Positions 51,884 through 61,488 of a stretch of DNA of 64,000 nucleotides are shown here, in pieces; the first letter of the stretch is position 1, and each line of letters begins with the position of its first letter. This DNA is from Pseudomonas viridiflava (GTDB taxonomy: Bacteria > Pseudomonadota > Gammaproteobacteria > Pseudomonadales > Pseudomonadaceae), in the NCBI RefSeq assembly GCF_900591205.1, contig NZ_UUPU01000082.1, positions 159,763 through 223,762 of the forward strand. Direction: 5' to 3'. A program made the translations under genes and the position numbers. The notes beneath the pieces were generated by a model, which searched no databases, was not told the origin of the DNA, and saw nothing but the letters and a program-made list of their open reading frames with translations.

Positions 51884-53771
51884 TGGCCGTAACCTCGGTG
51901 CTTGAAGGGGGGCCGCCATATTCGGGCTTGAGCCTGCCGTCGTCGGCCAACAGCCAGGCGTCCATCACTTGGCGCACCACGGGCGCCGCGACGCCGGAGC
52001 CGGACTCGCCGTTTTCGACCATCACCGCGACCACGATTTTCGGGTCGTCCGCCGGGGCAAAGCCGACAAACAAGGCGTGGTCACGGTGACGCTCCTGAAC
52101 CTTGGAGCGGTCGTATTTCTCGCCCTGCTTGATCGCGACCACCTGGGCCGTACCACTCTTGCCGGCAATCCGGTATTGCGCGCCGACCGCCGCCTTGCGT
52201 GCGGTCCCCCGGGCGCCGTGCATCACTTGCTGCATGCCGTGGTTGACCTTGGTCCAGTCGGACGGGTCGCGCAGCACGATGTCGGGGATCGGGTTCTCAT
52301 CCACAGGCCGCTCGCCTTCGACGGTCTTGGCCAGGTGCGGGCGGTTCCAGATACCTTTGTTGGCCACCAACGCCGTGGCCTGCGCCAACTGCAATGGCGT
52401 GGCTTGCATATACCCCTGGCCAATCCCGAGGATCAGGGTTTCGCCCGGGAACCACGCTTGACGACGGGTCGCACGCTTCCACTCGCGCGATGGCATCAGG
52501 CCAGGGGATTCTTCGAACATGTCCAGGGAGACTTTTTGCCCCAGGCCGAACTTGCCCATATAAGCAGACAAGCGGTCGATGCCGAGCTTATGGGCCAGGT
52601 CGTAAAAATAGGTGTCGTTGGAGCGCATGATCGCGGTGTCCAAATCGACATAGCCGTCACCGGTGCGGTTCCAGTTGCGGTATTTGTGATCGTAGTTGGG
52701 CAGCATGTAGTAGCCCGGGTCGAACACTCGGCTGGAGGCCGTGACCACGCCCGCATCCAGGCCGGCAATCGCCACGGCCGGCTTGATGGTCGACCCCGGC
52801 GGGTACAGGCCGCGCAGCACGCGGTTGAACAGCGGCCGGTCGATGGAATCACGCAGCTCGGCGTAAGCCTTGAAGCTGATCCCGGTCACGAACAGGTTGG
52901 GGTCGAAACTCGGCTGGCTGACCATCGCCAGCACTTCGCCGGTTTTCGGGTCCAGTGCCACCACCGCGCCACGTCGACCGCCCAGGGCCATCTCGGCCGC
53001 TTCCTGCAACTTGATGTCCAGGCTCAGCACAATGTCCTTGCCCGGCTTCGGATCGGTGCGCTTGAGCACACGCAACACGCGGCCGCGGGCGTTGGTCTCA
53101 ACCTCTTCGTAACCCACCTGGCCATGCAGTTCGGGCTCGTAGAAACGCTCGATCCCGGTTTTGCCGATATGGTGGGTGCCGCTGTAATTGACCGGATCGA
53201 GGCTTTTCAGCTCTTTCTCGTTGATCCGCCCCATATAGCCGACGGAGTGCGCAAAGTGCGGCCCTTGCGGGTAATGGCGCACCAACTGCGCCACCACTTC
53301 CACACCCGGCAGGCGGAACTGGTTCACCGCGATCCGGGCAATCTGCTCTTCGGTCAGCTCAAACAGAATCGGCACCGGCTCGAATGGCCGGCGCCCCTGT
53401 TTCATGCGCTTTTCGAAGATCACCCGGTCTTCCGGGGTCAACTGCAGCACTTCGACAATCACATCGAGGATCTGCTGCCAGTCGCCGGAACGCTCGCGGG
53501 TCATGCTCAGGCTGAAACTGGGCCGGTTATCCGCCACCACCACGCCATTGCGGTCGAAAATCAGCCCACGGGTCGGCGGAATCGGTTGCACGTGCACCCG
53601 GTTGTTTTCCGACAGCGTGGAGTGATAGTCGTACTGGATCACCTGCAGGAAATACAGGCGCGCAATCAGCACGCCGATCAACCCGACCACCAGAAATGCA
53701 CCAAATACCACGCGAGCGCGTACAAGACGTGCGTCTTTCTCGTGGTCCTTGATGCGGATCGGCTGGGTCAT
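51873..53771 (-). CDS. mrdA: Penicillin-binding protein 2
   Basis: 632 residues: one N-terminal TM helix (about 22-44), a pedestal domain and a transpeptidase domain with PPGSTIKP (SxxK), MRSNDTYF (SxN) and AGKSGTAQVV (KSG). It is the partner of RodA in rod-shape peptidoglycan synthesis. It is followed by rodA (overlap) and preceded by rlmH at 15 bp. Confidence 0.96.
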   Translation of the reverse strand: MTQPIRIKDHEKDARLVRARVVFGAFLVVGLIGVLIARLYFLQVIQYDYHSTLSENNRVHVQPIPPTRGLIFDRNGVVVADNRPSFSLSMTRERSGDWQQILDVIVEVLQLTPEDRVIFEKRMKQGRRPFEPVPILFELTEEQIARIAVNQFRLPGVEVVAQLVRHYPQGPHFAHSVGYMGRINEKELKSLDPVNYSGTHHIGKTGIERFYEPELHGQVGYEEVETNARGRVLRVLKRTDPKPGKDIVLSLDIKLQEAAEMALGGRRGAVVALDPKTGEVLAMVSQPSFDPNLFVTGISFKAYAELRDSIDRPLFNRVLRGLYPPGSTIKPAVAIAGLDAGVVTASSRVFDPGYYMLPNYDHKYRNWNRTGDGYVDLDTAIMRSNDTYFYDLAHKLGIDRLSAYMGKFGLGQKVSLDMFEESPGLMPSREWKRATRRQAWFPGETLILGIGQGYMQATPLQLAQATALVANKGIWNRPHLAKTVEGERPVDENPIPDIVLRDPSDWTKVNHGMQQVMHGARGTARKAAVGAQYRIAGKSGTAQVVAIKQGEKYDRSKVQERHRDHALFVGFAPADDPKIVVAVMVENGESGSGVAAPVVRQVMDAWLLADDGRLKPEYGGPPSSTEVTASEE

Positions 53772-53786
53772 CGGGAGGGGCGCAGA

Positions 53787-54254
53787 TTATTTGTGGTAAG
53801 GGTGCCCGGACAGAACTGTCCAGGCGCGATACAGCTGTTCACCGATCAGAATCCTAACCAACGGGTGTGGCAGCGTCAGCGCCGACAGCGACCAGCGTTG
53901 GTCCGCCCGCGCACAGACTTCCGGTGCCAGCCCCTCGGGGCCGCCGACCATGAAGTTGACGGTACGCGAATCCAGGCGCCAGCGGTCCAGTTCCACCGCC
54001 AGTTGCTCGGTGCTCCAGGGTTTGCCGTGCACTTCCAGGGTAACGATGCGCTCGTTGGGGCCGACCTTGGCCAGCATGGCTTCGCCTTCCTGACGGATAA
54101 AGCGCGCCACGTCGGCATTCTTGCCCCGGGTGTTGAGCGGTATCTCTACCAGTTCCAGCGAAAGCTCAGCGGGCAGACGCTTGGCATACTCGTGCCAGCC
54201 TTCTTCCACCCACTTGGGCATGCGTGAACCGACAGCAATCAGACGCAGGCGCAC
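53787..54254 (-). CDS. rlmH: 23S rRNA m3-pseudouridine-1915 methyltransferase
   Basis: 155 residues, SPOUT fold. [13 protein letters not shown] is the SAM-binding knot and [21 protein letters not shown] the C-terminal signature. It lies 9 bp after rsfS. Full length. Confidence 0.95.
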
Positions 54255-54263
54255 AGCCGTTCC

Positions 54264-54758
54264 TTATTCCTGGTCTTTGTTCAGCTTGTCGAAGTGCGCG
54301 TGGCCCACTTCCGGGCTGTGGTGCTTGCCATCAGCGGCACGGCTCTGCTCGGCGCCTTTCCACAGACGCTCCAGGTCGTAGAACTGGCGGGCGTTGGAAG
54401 TCATCATGTGAACGATCACGTCGTCCATGTCCAGCAGCACCCAGTCGCTGTCGCCCTTGCCTTCTTCACCCAGCGGCTTCACGCCCTGGGCTTTGACGGC
54501 TTCGCGAACCTTGTCGAGCATCGCGCCGATCTGGCGGTTGGAAGTACCCGTGGCGATGATCATGAAATCGGTGATGCTCTGTTTGTCGCGCACGTCCAGG
54601 ACCTGGATGTCCTGGGCCTTCACGTCTTCCAGTGCAGCAACGGCAACTTTTACCAGTTCTTCACCGGCCAGTTCCGGGCCAACGTGGGCTTCGACCGGCA
54701 GTGGCGCACTTTTGAACGTGCCTTTGCGTTTAACTTTGCTTACGTCTTTGTTCGTCAT
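54264..54758 (-). CDS. rsfS: Ribosomal silencing factor RsfS
   Basis: 164 residues. The RsfS core (about 40-150) has QDIQVLDVRDKQSITDFMII and GDSDWVLLDMDDVIVHMM. It binds L14 and blocks subunit joining in starvation. An extra 35-residue N-terminus and a charged tail (HSPEVGHAHFDKL) exceed the E. coli length; pseudomonads commonly show such extensions. Confidence 0.93.
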   Translation of the reverse strand: MTNKDVSKVKRKGTFKSAPLPVEAHVGPELAGEELVKVAVAALEDVKAQDIQVLDVRDKQSITDFMIIATGTSNRQIGAMLDKVREAVKAQGVKPLGEEGKGDSDWVLLDMDDVIVHMMTSNARQFYDLERLWKGAEQSRAADGKHHSPEVGHAHFDKLNKDQE

Positions 54759-54827
54759 AAAAAACTCGTTTTGCTCGTATGTTCGGGCGCTTGCTGCACG
54801 ACTGTTCGTGCGTTCAAGCGCGCCTTT

Positions 54828-55472
54828 TCAGTTCGACGCACGGTAAAGCCCGTGCGCATCGATGTAGGCCAGGACCGCGTCAGGCACCAGGAAACGTACC
54901 GACTTCCCGCTGGCCAGCAGTTGACGGATCTGGGTGGCGGACACCGCAAGCGGGGTCTGCCAGACGAATGCAATATTCCCGTTCGGCCCGGTCAGGGCCA
55001 AGGGGTCACTTACCGACCGCGCGGCCAGCAGGTTGCGCAAGGCATCCGGCGGTTCGCTGTCGGCATCCGGGCGTTGCAAAACCAGGATGTGGCAATGCTG
55101 GAGGAGTTCCTCCCAGCGATGCCAAGAGGGCAGGCCGCAAAATGCGTCCCAGCCCAAAAGCAAAAACAACTGGTCATCCGCGGCCAGCTCGGCGCGCATC
55201 AGTTCCAGGGTGTCCACAGTGTAGGACGGTTTATCGCGCTTGAGCTCGCGATCGTCCACCACCATCGGCGGTATGCCGGTAACGGCAAGTCGCACCATTT
55301 CCAGGCGCTGCTGCGGCGACACCTGCGGGGTATCACGGTGCGGCGGCCGGAAATTGGGGATCAGGCGCAACTCATCCAGCGCGAGCGCATCCGCGACTTC
55401 CAGGGCACTGCGCAAATGGCCGATGTGCACGGGGTCGAAGGTGCCGCCGAGCAGCCCGATGCGTTTAGCCAT
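54828..55472 (-). CDS. nadD: Nicotinate-nucleotide adenylyltransferase
   Basis: 214 residues. GLLGGTFDPVHIGHLRSA has the GxFDPxHxGH motif and VSATQIRQLLASG the ISSTxIR motif of nucleotidyltransferases. It makes NaAD in NAD synthesis. The ATG at 55472 shares one base with the proA stop (TGATG), showing coupling. Confidence 0.95.
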   Translation of the reverse strand: MAKRIGLLGGTFDPVHIGHLRSALEVADALALDELRLIPNFRPPHRDTPQVSPQQRLEMVRLAVTGIPPMVVDDRELKRDKPSYTVDTLELMRAELAADDQLFLLLGWDAFCGLPSWHRWEELLQHCHILVLQRPDADSEPPDALRNLLAARSVSDPLALTGPNGNIAFVWQTPLAVSATQIRQLLASGKSVRFLVPDAVLAYIDAHGLYRASN

Positions 55473-56737
55473 CAAGTGCGCACATGACCGTCGCCGAACA
55501 CCACGTACTTCTCGCTGGTCAGACCTTCCAGGCCAACTGGGCCGCGTGCGTGGAGCTTGTCGGTGGAAATACCGATCTCCGCCCCCAGGCCATACTCGAA
55601 GCCGTCGGCAAAACGCGTCGAGGCGTTGACCATCACCGAAGCGGAATCCACTTCGTTGAGGAAACGCCGGGCATCGCTGAAATGCTCGGAAACAATAGCG
55701 TCAGTGTGCTTGGAGCCATACTTATTGATGTGCTCGATGGCCTGGTCCAGGTCGTCGACAATGCGGATCGACAGGATCGGCGCCGTGTACTCGGTGTACC
55801 AGTCTTGTTCGGTGGCTTCGATCACGTCCGCGCCCAGCAACGCACGGGTACGCTCGCAACCACGCAGCTCCACGCCCTTGTCGCGGTAGATGGCAGCCAG
55901 CGGCGGCAGCACGCGCTCGGCAATGCCGGCGTGCACCAACAGGGTTTCCATGGTGTTGCACGGGGCGTAGCGGTGGGTCTTGGCGTTGTCGGCGATGCGG
56001 ATCGCCTTGTCGATATCGGCAGCGATGTCGATGTACACGTGGCACACGCCGTCCAGGTGCTTGATCACCGGCACCTTGGCATCGCGGCTCACGCGTTCGA
56101 TCAGGCTCTTGCCACCACGCGGCACGATCACGTCGACGAACTCCGGCATGGTGATCAACGCGCCAACAGCGGCGCGGTCGGTGGTTTCCACCACTTGCAC
56201 CACTTCAGCCGGCAACTCGGCCACAGCCAGGCCCTGCTGGATGCAGGCGGCAATCGCACGGTTGGAATTGATCGCCTCGGAACCGCCACGCAGGATGGTG
56301 GCGTTGCCCGACTTGAGGCACAGGCTCGCAGCGTCGATGGTCACGTTCGGGCGCGACTCATAGATGATGCCGATCACGCCCAGCGGCACACGCATTTTGC
56401 CGACCTGGATACCGGACGGCAGGTAACGCATGTCGCGGATTTCACCGATGGGGTCAGGCAGCTTGGCCACCTGACGCAAGCCTTCGATCATGTCGTCGAT
56501 ACGGGCCGGGGTCAGCGCCAGGCGATCCAGCAGGGCAGGTTCCAGGCCATTGGCGCGGCCGTTGGCCAGGTCCAGTTCGTTGGCGGCGGTCAACTCGGAG
56601 CGCGAAGCATCCAGAGCGTCGGCGGCAGCCAGCAAGGCACGGTTCTTCTGCGCGGTGCTCGCACGGGCGATCAACCGCGATGCCTGACGGGCAGCGCGAC
56701 CCAGGCGGGTCATGTAGTCAAGAACGGACTCAGTCAT
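55472..56737 (-). CDS. proA: Gamma-glutamyl phosphate reductase
   Basis: 421 residues, aldehyde-dehydrogenase fold. The catalytic Cys lies in RYAPCNTMETLLVHAG, and IYESRPNVTIDAASLCLKSGN is typical of ProA. Second step of proline synthesis. It is the first gene of the minus-strand proA-nadD-rsfS-rlmH-mrdA group in this window. Confidence 0.95.
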   Translation of the reverse strand: MTESVLDYMTRLGRAARQASRLIARASTAQKNRALLAAADALDASRSELTAANELDLANGRANGLEPALLDRLALTPARIDDMIEGLRQVAKLPDPIGEIRDMRYLPSGIQVGKMRVPLGVIGIIYESRPNVTIDAASLCLKSGNATILRGGSEAINSNRAIAACIQQGLAVAELPAEVVQVVETTDRAAVGALITMPEFVDVIVPRGGKSLIERVSRDAKVPVIKHLDGVCHVYIDIAADIDKAIRIADNAKTHRYAPCNTMETLLVHAGIAERVLPPLAAIYRDKGVELRGCERTRALLGADVIEATEQDWYTEYTAPILSIRIVDDLDQAIEHINKYGSKHTDAIVSEHFSDARRFLNEVDSASVMVNASTRFADGFEYGLGAEIGISTDKLHARGPVGLEGLTSEKYVVFGDGHVRT

Positions 56738-56911
56738 GGTCAGGGAGTCTTGGCAAAGAGGAAAGCGGCAGATTATAGCTGTGACGCCGCCCGACTGACA
56801 GCGGTGAGGGGCGGATGGTCGAAATGAACTGTAAAAACCTGGGGTTCAGCGGTAATTAAGGTGGGAGTTGTTATTATTCCGTCACATTTAGCCGTAATAA
56901 CCCTGATCGCC

Positions 56912-57598
56912 ATGTCCGGTTTTACCCCGCAACTCCCCGCCAGCGCCCTGCCCGACAGCTTCTTCGACCGCGATGCACAATTACTCGCGCGCGAATTGCT
57001 CGGTAAAGTCATACGCCATCGCGTGGGCGATATCTGGCTTTCAGCGCGAATTATCGAAACCGAAGCCTATTACGCGGCCGAAAAAGGCAGCCACGCCTCA
57101 CTCGGCTACACAGAAAAGCGTAAGGCTTTGTTTCTGGATGGCGGACACATCTACATGTACTACGCCCGCGGCGGTGATTCGCTGAACTTCAGCGCCCACG
57201 GCCCGGGCAATGCCGTGCTGATCAAATCGGCTTATCCCTGGGTCGATGAAATCTCCGGGCCCGCCAGCCTCGCGCAGATGTTGCTGAACAACCCGGACGC
57301 CAATGGCCACCCGCGCGCCGCGCAGAAACTCTGCGCCGGCCAGACTTTGCTGTGTAAAGCCCTGGGTTTGAAAGTACCGGTATGGGACGCCAAGCGCTTC
57401 GATCACGCATTGCTCTACGTCGAGGACGTGGACCAGACACCCACTCAAATTATTCAGACCACTCGCCTGGGCATTCCCAGTGGGCGCGATGAGCATTTGA
57501 TGTACCGCTTCGTCGATGCTGGCTATGCGCCCTATTGCACGCGGAACCCGCTGCGCCGAGGCCAGGTCGAAGGTCGCGATTATTTTTTATTTGATTGA
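56912..57598 (+). CDS. DNA-3-methyladenine glycosylase (AAG/MPG family)
   Basis: 228 residues from the ATG at 56912 (MSGFTPQLPASALPDSFF); a longer frame adds 17. ELLGKVIRHRV, RIIETEAYY (catalytic Glu), HASLGYTEK and MYYARGGDSLNF match the AAG family, which removes alkylated and deaminated purines. Most enterobacteria lack it; many pseudomonads have it. Confidence 0.9.
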   Translation: MSGFTPQLPASALPDSFFDRDAQLLARELLGKVIRHRVGDIWLSARIIETEAYYAAEKGSHASLGYTEKRKALFLDGGHIYMYYARGGDSLNFSAHGPGNAVLIKSAYPWVDEISGPASLAQMLLNNPDANGHPRAAQKLCAGQTLLCKALGLKVPVWDAKRFDHALLYVEDVDQTPTQIIQTTRLGIPSGRDEHLMYRFVDAGYAPYCTRNPLRRGQVEGRDYFLFD

Positions 57599-57628
57599 AC
57601 ACAGAGACCGGCAGCACAGCAATTCCAA

Positions 57629-57717
57629 TGTGGGAGCGAGCTTGCTCGCGAAAGCGGTGCGTCAGCTACCTGTTCCTTCACTGACAGACCGCATTCGCGA
57701 GCAAGCCCGCTCCCACA
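57629..57717. repeat. REPIN
   Basis: TGTGGGAGCGAGCTTGCTCG at the left; CGAGCAAGCCCGCTCCCACA at the right, one mismatch; between the glycosylase and DedA-PAP2 genes. Confidence 0.9.
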
Positions 57718-57768
57718 GTTGAACTTCGCTGACTCAGAATTCGCATTACATAGATGGAGTGACGTTTT

Positions 57769-59085
57769 ATGGGCCAATGGCTCGATAGCATCACCGGCTG
57801 GCTGACCCTTAACCCGCAATGGCTGGCGGTAGCGGTATTTATCGTGGCGTGCGTGGAATGCCTGGCTATTGCCGGGCTGATCGTGCCGGGTACGGTATTG
57901 CTGTTTGCCATTGCGGCGCTGGCCGGCAGCGGTGCACTGTCCTTGAGTGAAACCCTGCTGCTGGGGTTCCTCGGGGGGTTACTGGGCGACGGGGTTTCCT
58001 ACTACCTGGGCAGGCATTTCCATCAGAACATTCGGCGCCTGCCTGGCCTGCGTCATCATCCGGAATGGATGAATGGCGCGGAGACCTACTTCCACAAGTA
58101 CGGGATTGCCAGCCTGCTTGTAGGACGCTTCATCGGCCCATTGCGCCCGATGCTGCCGATGGTGGCCGGCATGTGCGACATGCCCTTCCCGCGTTTCGCC
58201 GCCGTGAGCATCCTCGCCGCCGCCGGTTGGTCGGTAGCCTATCTGCTGCCGGGCTGGGCCACCGGCGCCGCGTTCCGCCTGCCGTTGCCGGAAGGCTTCT
58301 GGCCGGAAGCGGGAATCGTCGCCGCCTGCCTCGCGGTGGTCGTGGGGCTGAGCTTGAACAGCAGCCTGCGCGGCCATCGCCGCACCACGCTGTGGATCGG
58401 TTGCGCCAGCCTGGTGTTGTTGATCGCTTTGTTTATCGGCTACCCGCACCTCAATGACTTCGACCAGGGCCTCAGCGCGCTGGTGCAAGAGCATCGCAGC
58501 CCGTGGCTGGACGAGGTGATGGTGCGGATCACCCAACTGGGCGAATTCAAGAAAATGTTTGTCGCCAGCGCCGTGTTTACCGGCCTGCTGTTACTGGCGC
58601 GGCAATGGCGACATGCCGTGTTTGTTGGCGTCACCCTGGCGGGGGCGGCGCTGATCAACACCGGCACCAAGCTGTTTTTCGCACGGGGCCGCCCGGAAAT
58701 TCTTACCGACCCGCTGACTAGTTTCAGCATGCCCAGTGGCCATGCCTCCGGGGCGTTTGCGTTTTTCCTGGCGCTGGCGGTGCTGGCGGGTCGCGGGCAA
58801 CCCACACGGCTGCGCCTGACCTGGATGCTGATGGGCTGCATTCCCGCAGCATTCATTGCCCTGTCGCGGGTTTACCTCGGCGCGCATTGGCCTACCGATA
58901 TTCTGGCCGGCACTCTGCTGGCAATGACCGTGTGCGCCTTCAGCCTGACCCTCAGCCAGTATCGAAGCCCGCTGCCGGCCATGTCGCAAAAAACCTGGTG
59001 GCTGTTGCTTCCGACGCTGGTGGCGGTGCTGGGTTTTATCGCCCTCACCGGCACCCCCCACGCCCTGCTGCGCTACGCCTACTGA
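57769..59085 (+). CDS. DedA/PAP2 fusion membrane protein
   Basis: 438 residues. The N-terminal half (about 1-205) is a DedA/SNARE-associated domain: SYYLGRHFHQNI and RFIGPLRPMLPMVAGM carry the conserved Arg residues of polyprenyl-phosphate or lipid flippases. The C-terminal half (about 215-410) is a PAP2 phosphatase with KLFFARGRPE, PSGH and SRVYLGAHWPTD, all catalytic residues kept. The fusion joins a putative undecaprenyl-phosphate flippase with a lipid-pyrophosphate phosphatase, which suggests carrier recycling (inference). Confidence 0.88.
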   Translation: MGQWLDSITGWLTLNPQWLAVAVFIVACVECLAIAGLIVPGTVLLFAIAALAGSGALSLSETLLLGFLGGLLGDGVSYYLGRHFHQNIRRLPGLRHHPEWMNGAETYFHKYGIASLLVGRFIGPLRPMLPMVAGMCDMPFPRFAAVSILAAAGWSVAYLLPGWATGAAFRLPLPEGFWPEAGIVAACLAVVVGLSLNSSLRGHRRTTLWIGCASLVLLIALFIGYPHLNDFDQGLSALVQEHRSPWLDEVMVRITQLGEFKKMFVASAVFTGLLLLARQWRHAVFVGVTLAGAALINTGTKLFFARGRPEILTDPLTSFSMPSGHASGAFAFFLALAVLAGRGQPTRLRLTWMLMGCIPAAFIALSRVYLGAHWPTDILAGTLLAMTVCAFSLTLSQYRSPLPAMSQKTWWLLLPTLVAVLGFIALTGTPHALLRYAY

Positions 59086-59672
59086 GTGAAGAGTTCGCCC
59101 TGCAACTCGTCGAGCAGCATCTGGATCGCATCCAGCCGCTGCTGAGGGTCGTCGAGTTGCAGCAGGTCGATCTTGTCGGCCTCGGTAAATGGCAGCAGAT
59201 ACGCCAGTTGGTTGCCCAGGGCTTGCTGGCCGTCGGCGTGGGCGCCCATGTCCAGCGAGGCGACCATCGGGTGTTCAGCCAGGGCCTGCAGCAAGGCCAG
59301 CAGGTCGGCGTCCTCTTCCTCCAGGGGCTGGTCGGGCGCCTCTTCAAGCCATTGCACCTCAGCCACCAGTAACTGGTCCTTCTGCACCCCGGCGTCGCGC
59401 ACACGAAAGCGCCGCCCGCCTTCGACGCGAATCCCCAGCAGGCCGTTGTCCTGCTGTTTGAAGTCGCGGATCAGCGCTTCGCAGCCGATCAGCGCGTAGC
59501 CATCCGGGGCCATGCCTACTTCCCGGCCATCGAGAATGCACACCACGCCGAAGCTTTCGCCCTTTTTCATGCAGCGGCTGATCATGTCCAGGTAGCGTGC
59601 CTCGAACAGTTGCAAATCGAGGGTGCAGCCAGGGAACAGCACGGTATTGAGCGGGAACAGCGCCAGACTCAT
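59079..59672 (-). CDS. LON substrate-binding domain protein
   Basis: 197 residues from the ATG at 59672 (MSLALFPLNTVLFPG) with AAGGA upstream. Only the N-terminal Lon domain is present (LQLFEARYLDMISRCMKKGESFGVV in part); no ATPase or protease. The 3' end overlaps the convergent DedA-PAP2 gene by 7 bp. Probable adaptor or substrate-recognition protein; role unknown. Confidence 0.85.
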   Translation of the reverse strand: MSLALFPLNTVLFPGCTLDLQLFEARYLDMISRCMKKGESFGVVCILDGREVGMAPDGYALIGCEALIRDFKQQDNGLLGIRVEGGRRFRVRDAGVQKDQLLVAEVQWLEEAPDQPLEEEDADLLALLQALAEHPMVASLDMGAHADGQQALGNQLAYLLPFTEADKIDLLQLDDPQQRLDAIQMLLDELQGELFTQ

Positions 59673-59697
59673 AAAGGTTTCCTTAAACAAACCCGGT

Positions 59698-60414
59698 TTA
59701 AACAATCACCGACACAGCCAGCGGCAAAAACACCGCCGTGGCCACGCCCATCAGACTCATGGCCAGCGCTGCAAAGGCGCCGCACTCTTCGCTTTCCTGC
59801 AGGGCCACCGAGGTGCCGACGGCGTGGGCCGTCATGCCCAGGGCCATGCCGCGTGCCTCGGGGCTGTGCACGCCGAGGCGCGACAGGTACGCCGGGCCGA
59901 TCATCGCGCCGATCACCCCGGTAATCAGCACAAACACTGCCGCCAAGGCGGCCACGCCGCCGATCTGTTCGGCCACCAGCATGGCAATCGGTGAGGTCAC
60001 CGACTTGGGCGCCATGGTCATCAGCATCATGTGTTCAGCGCCGAACCACCAGCCCAGCACTACACACAGGCCGGTTGCCAGCACGCCGCCTATCACCAGC
60101 GTAGTAAAAATCGGCCAGAACAATTGGCGAATCCGCCGCAGGTTCAAATATAGCGGCACCGCCAGGGCCACGGTCGCGGGGCCGAGCAGGATGCCCATAA
60201 TCTCGGTGCTCTTGCGGTATTCGGCGTAGGTCAGGCCGCAGCTGAGCAATACGCCGATCACCAGCAGCATGGACACCAGCACCGGCTGCAGGAAAATCCA
60301 GCGGGTTTTCTCAAAGCCGGCCAGCACCAGTTGGTAGGCGCCAAGGGTGATGCCGATACCGAACAAGGGATGATGAATCACTGCGGTCCACGCGCCGTGC
60401 CAGTCGAAGATCAT
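59698..60414 (-). CDS. CidB/LrgB-family protein
   Basis: 238 residues, about 6-8 TM helices. The true start is the ATG at 60414, which overlaps the CidA-like stop by 4 bp; the open frame upstream is only an out-of-frame reading of that gene. TMAPKSVTSPIAMLVAEQIGG is the LrgB signature. The family is linked to murein hydrolase control and to export of small organic acids. Confidence 0.9.
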   Translation of the reverse strand: MIFDWHGAWTAVIHHPLFGIGITLGAYQLVLAGFEKTRWIFLQPVLVSMLLVIGVLLSCGLTYAEYRKSTEIMGILLGPATVALAVPLYLNLRRIRQLFWPIFTTLVIGGVLATGLCVVLGWWFGAEHMMLMTMAPKSVTSPIAMLVAEQIGGVAALAAVFVLITGVIGAMIGPAYLSRLGVHSPEARGMALGMTAHAVGTSVALQESEECGAFAALAMSLMGVATAVFLPLAVSVIV

Positions 60415-60764
60415 TGATCCTTCTCCTTGCGCTTGACCAGGTGCTGCATCAGCACACCGACAAAGCCCATGGCGATCACCAACGACAGCACCAGCGCGCC
60501 GACGATGGCCCAAAAGTCGGCGGCAATGTCCTTGGCATACACCATCACCCCCACCGCCGGCGGCACCAGCAGCAACGGCAAGTAGCGCAACAGGCTGCTG
60601 GCCGCCAGGCTCAACGGCTCGCCGACTTCGCCGCGCCACACCAGGTAGCCCAGCATCAGCAGCAGGCCGATGATCGGCCCCGGCAGTACCGGCAGCAGCA
60701 AATGGTTGATCGCCGTGCCGATCAATTGAAACAACACCAGCCAAGTCAGCCCGCGTAACAGCAT
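60411..60764 (-). CDS. CidA/LrgA-family holin-like protein
   Basis: 117 residues, four TM helices, from the ATG at 60764 with GGGGGAG before it. LLPVLPGPIIGLLLMLGYL matches the LrgA motif. Forms the usual pair with the LrgB-like gene, coupled by ATGA. A longer frame to 60929 is not supported. Confidence 0.9.
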   Translation of the reverse strand: MLLRGLTWLVLFQLIGTAINHLLLPVLPGPIIGLLLMLGYLVWRGEVGEPLSLAASSLLRYLPLLLVPPAVGVMVYAKDIAADFWAIVGALVLSLVIAMGFVGVLMQHLVKRKEKDQ

Positions 60765-60928
60765 CCGCTCTCCCCCCTTAAAGCCCGCCCGCATTATAAG
60801 CATGCCCGCCCTATGCTTCGGCATTCGCCAAAAGCATGGTGGGTTGACCGGGCTGGTTGCCCATGATGATCTACATTGGTTCTCTGCAACCCATAAAAAA
60901 CAGCACCGATGAACCAAGGAGAGACGCA

Positions 60929-61384
60929 ATGCCCTATGTACCCGTAGCGCAGCTCAAAGACTATGTCGGCAAGGAACTGGGACGTTCCGAATGGCTCACC
61001 ATCGACCAGGCGCGTATCAACCTGTTTGCCGAGGCCACCGGCGATCACCAGTTCATCCATGTCGACCCGGTCAAGGCCGCGCAAACGCCGTTCGGCAGCA
61101 CCATCGCCCACGGGTTCCTGTCGCTGTCGCTGATGCCCAAGCTGATGGAAGATATCCTGATCGTGCCCGAAGGCTTGAAGATGGCCGTCAACTACGGCCT
61201 GGACAGCGTGCGCTTTATCCAGCCGGTGAAGGTCAACTCCAAGGTGCGCCTGAACGTGACCCTGACCGACGTCACCGAGAAAAAACCCGGCCAATGGCTG
61301 CTCAAGGCCACTGCCACCCTGGAAATCGAAGGCCAGGAAAAACCGGCTTACGTGGCTGAGTCGCTGTCGCTCTACTTCGTGTAA
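60929..61384 (+). CDS. MaoC-family (R)-specific enoyl-CoA hydratase/dehydratase
   Basis: 151 residues, single hot-dog domain from the ATG at 60929 with AAGGAG before it. INLFAEATGDHQFIHVDPVKA contains the hydratase-2 catalytic Asp and His. Likely acts on (R)-3-hydroxyacyl-CoA or a related thioester. It is divergent from the cidA-like gene. Confidence 0.9.
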   Translation: MPYVPVAQLKDYVGKELGRSEWLTIDQARINLFAEATGDHQFIHVDPVKAAQTPFGSTIAHGFLSLSLMPKLMEDILIVPEGLKMAVNYGLDSVRFIQPVKVNSKVRLNVTLTDVTEKKPGQWLLKATATLEIEGQEKPAYVAESLSLYFV

Positions 61385-61391
61385 GCCCTAC

Positions 61392-61421
61392 CCTGTGGTG
61401 AGGCACTGAACTCACCACAGG
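61392..61421 (+). terminator. Terminator after the MaoC gene
   Basis: CCTGTGGTGAG (61392-61402) and CTCACCACAGG (61411-61421) form an 11-bp perfect stem just after the stop; the bases after it are AT-rich. Confidence 0.7.
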
Positions 61422-61488
61422 CTATGTAAATTTATGTATGAAACTCGCAGCTGCGGCATACTCGGCGCTTAATTATCCGGAACCCGCT

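Noticed and set aside
60415..60744. Long N-terminal extension of the CidB/LrgB-like protein
   Set aside because: It is the lrgA gene read in another frame; the ATG at 60414 overlaps the lrgA stop in the usual ATGA way.
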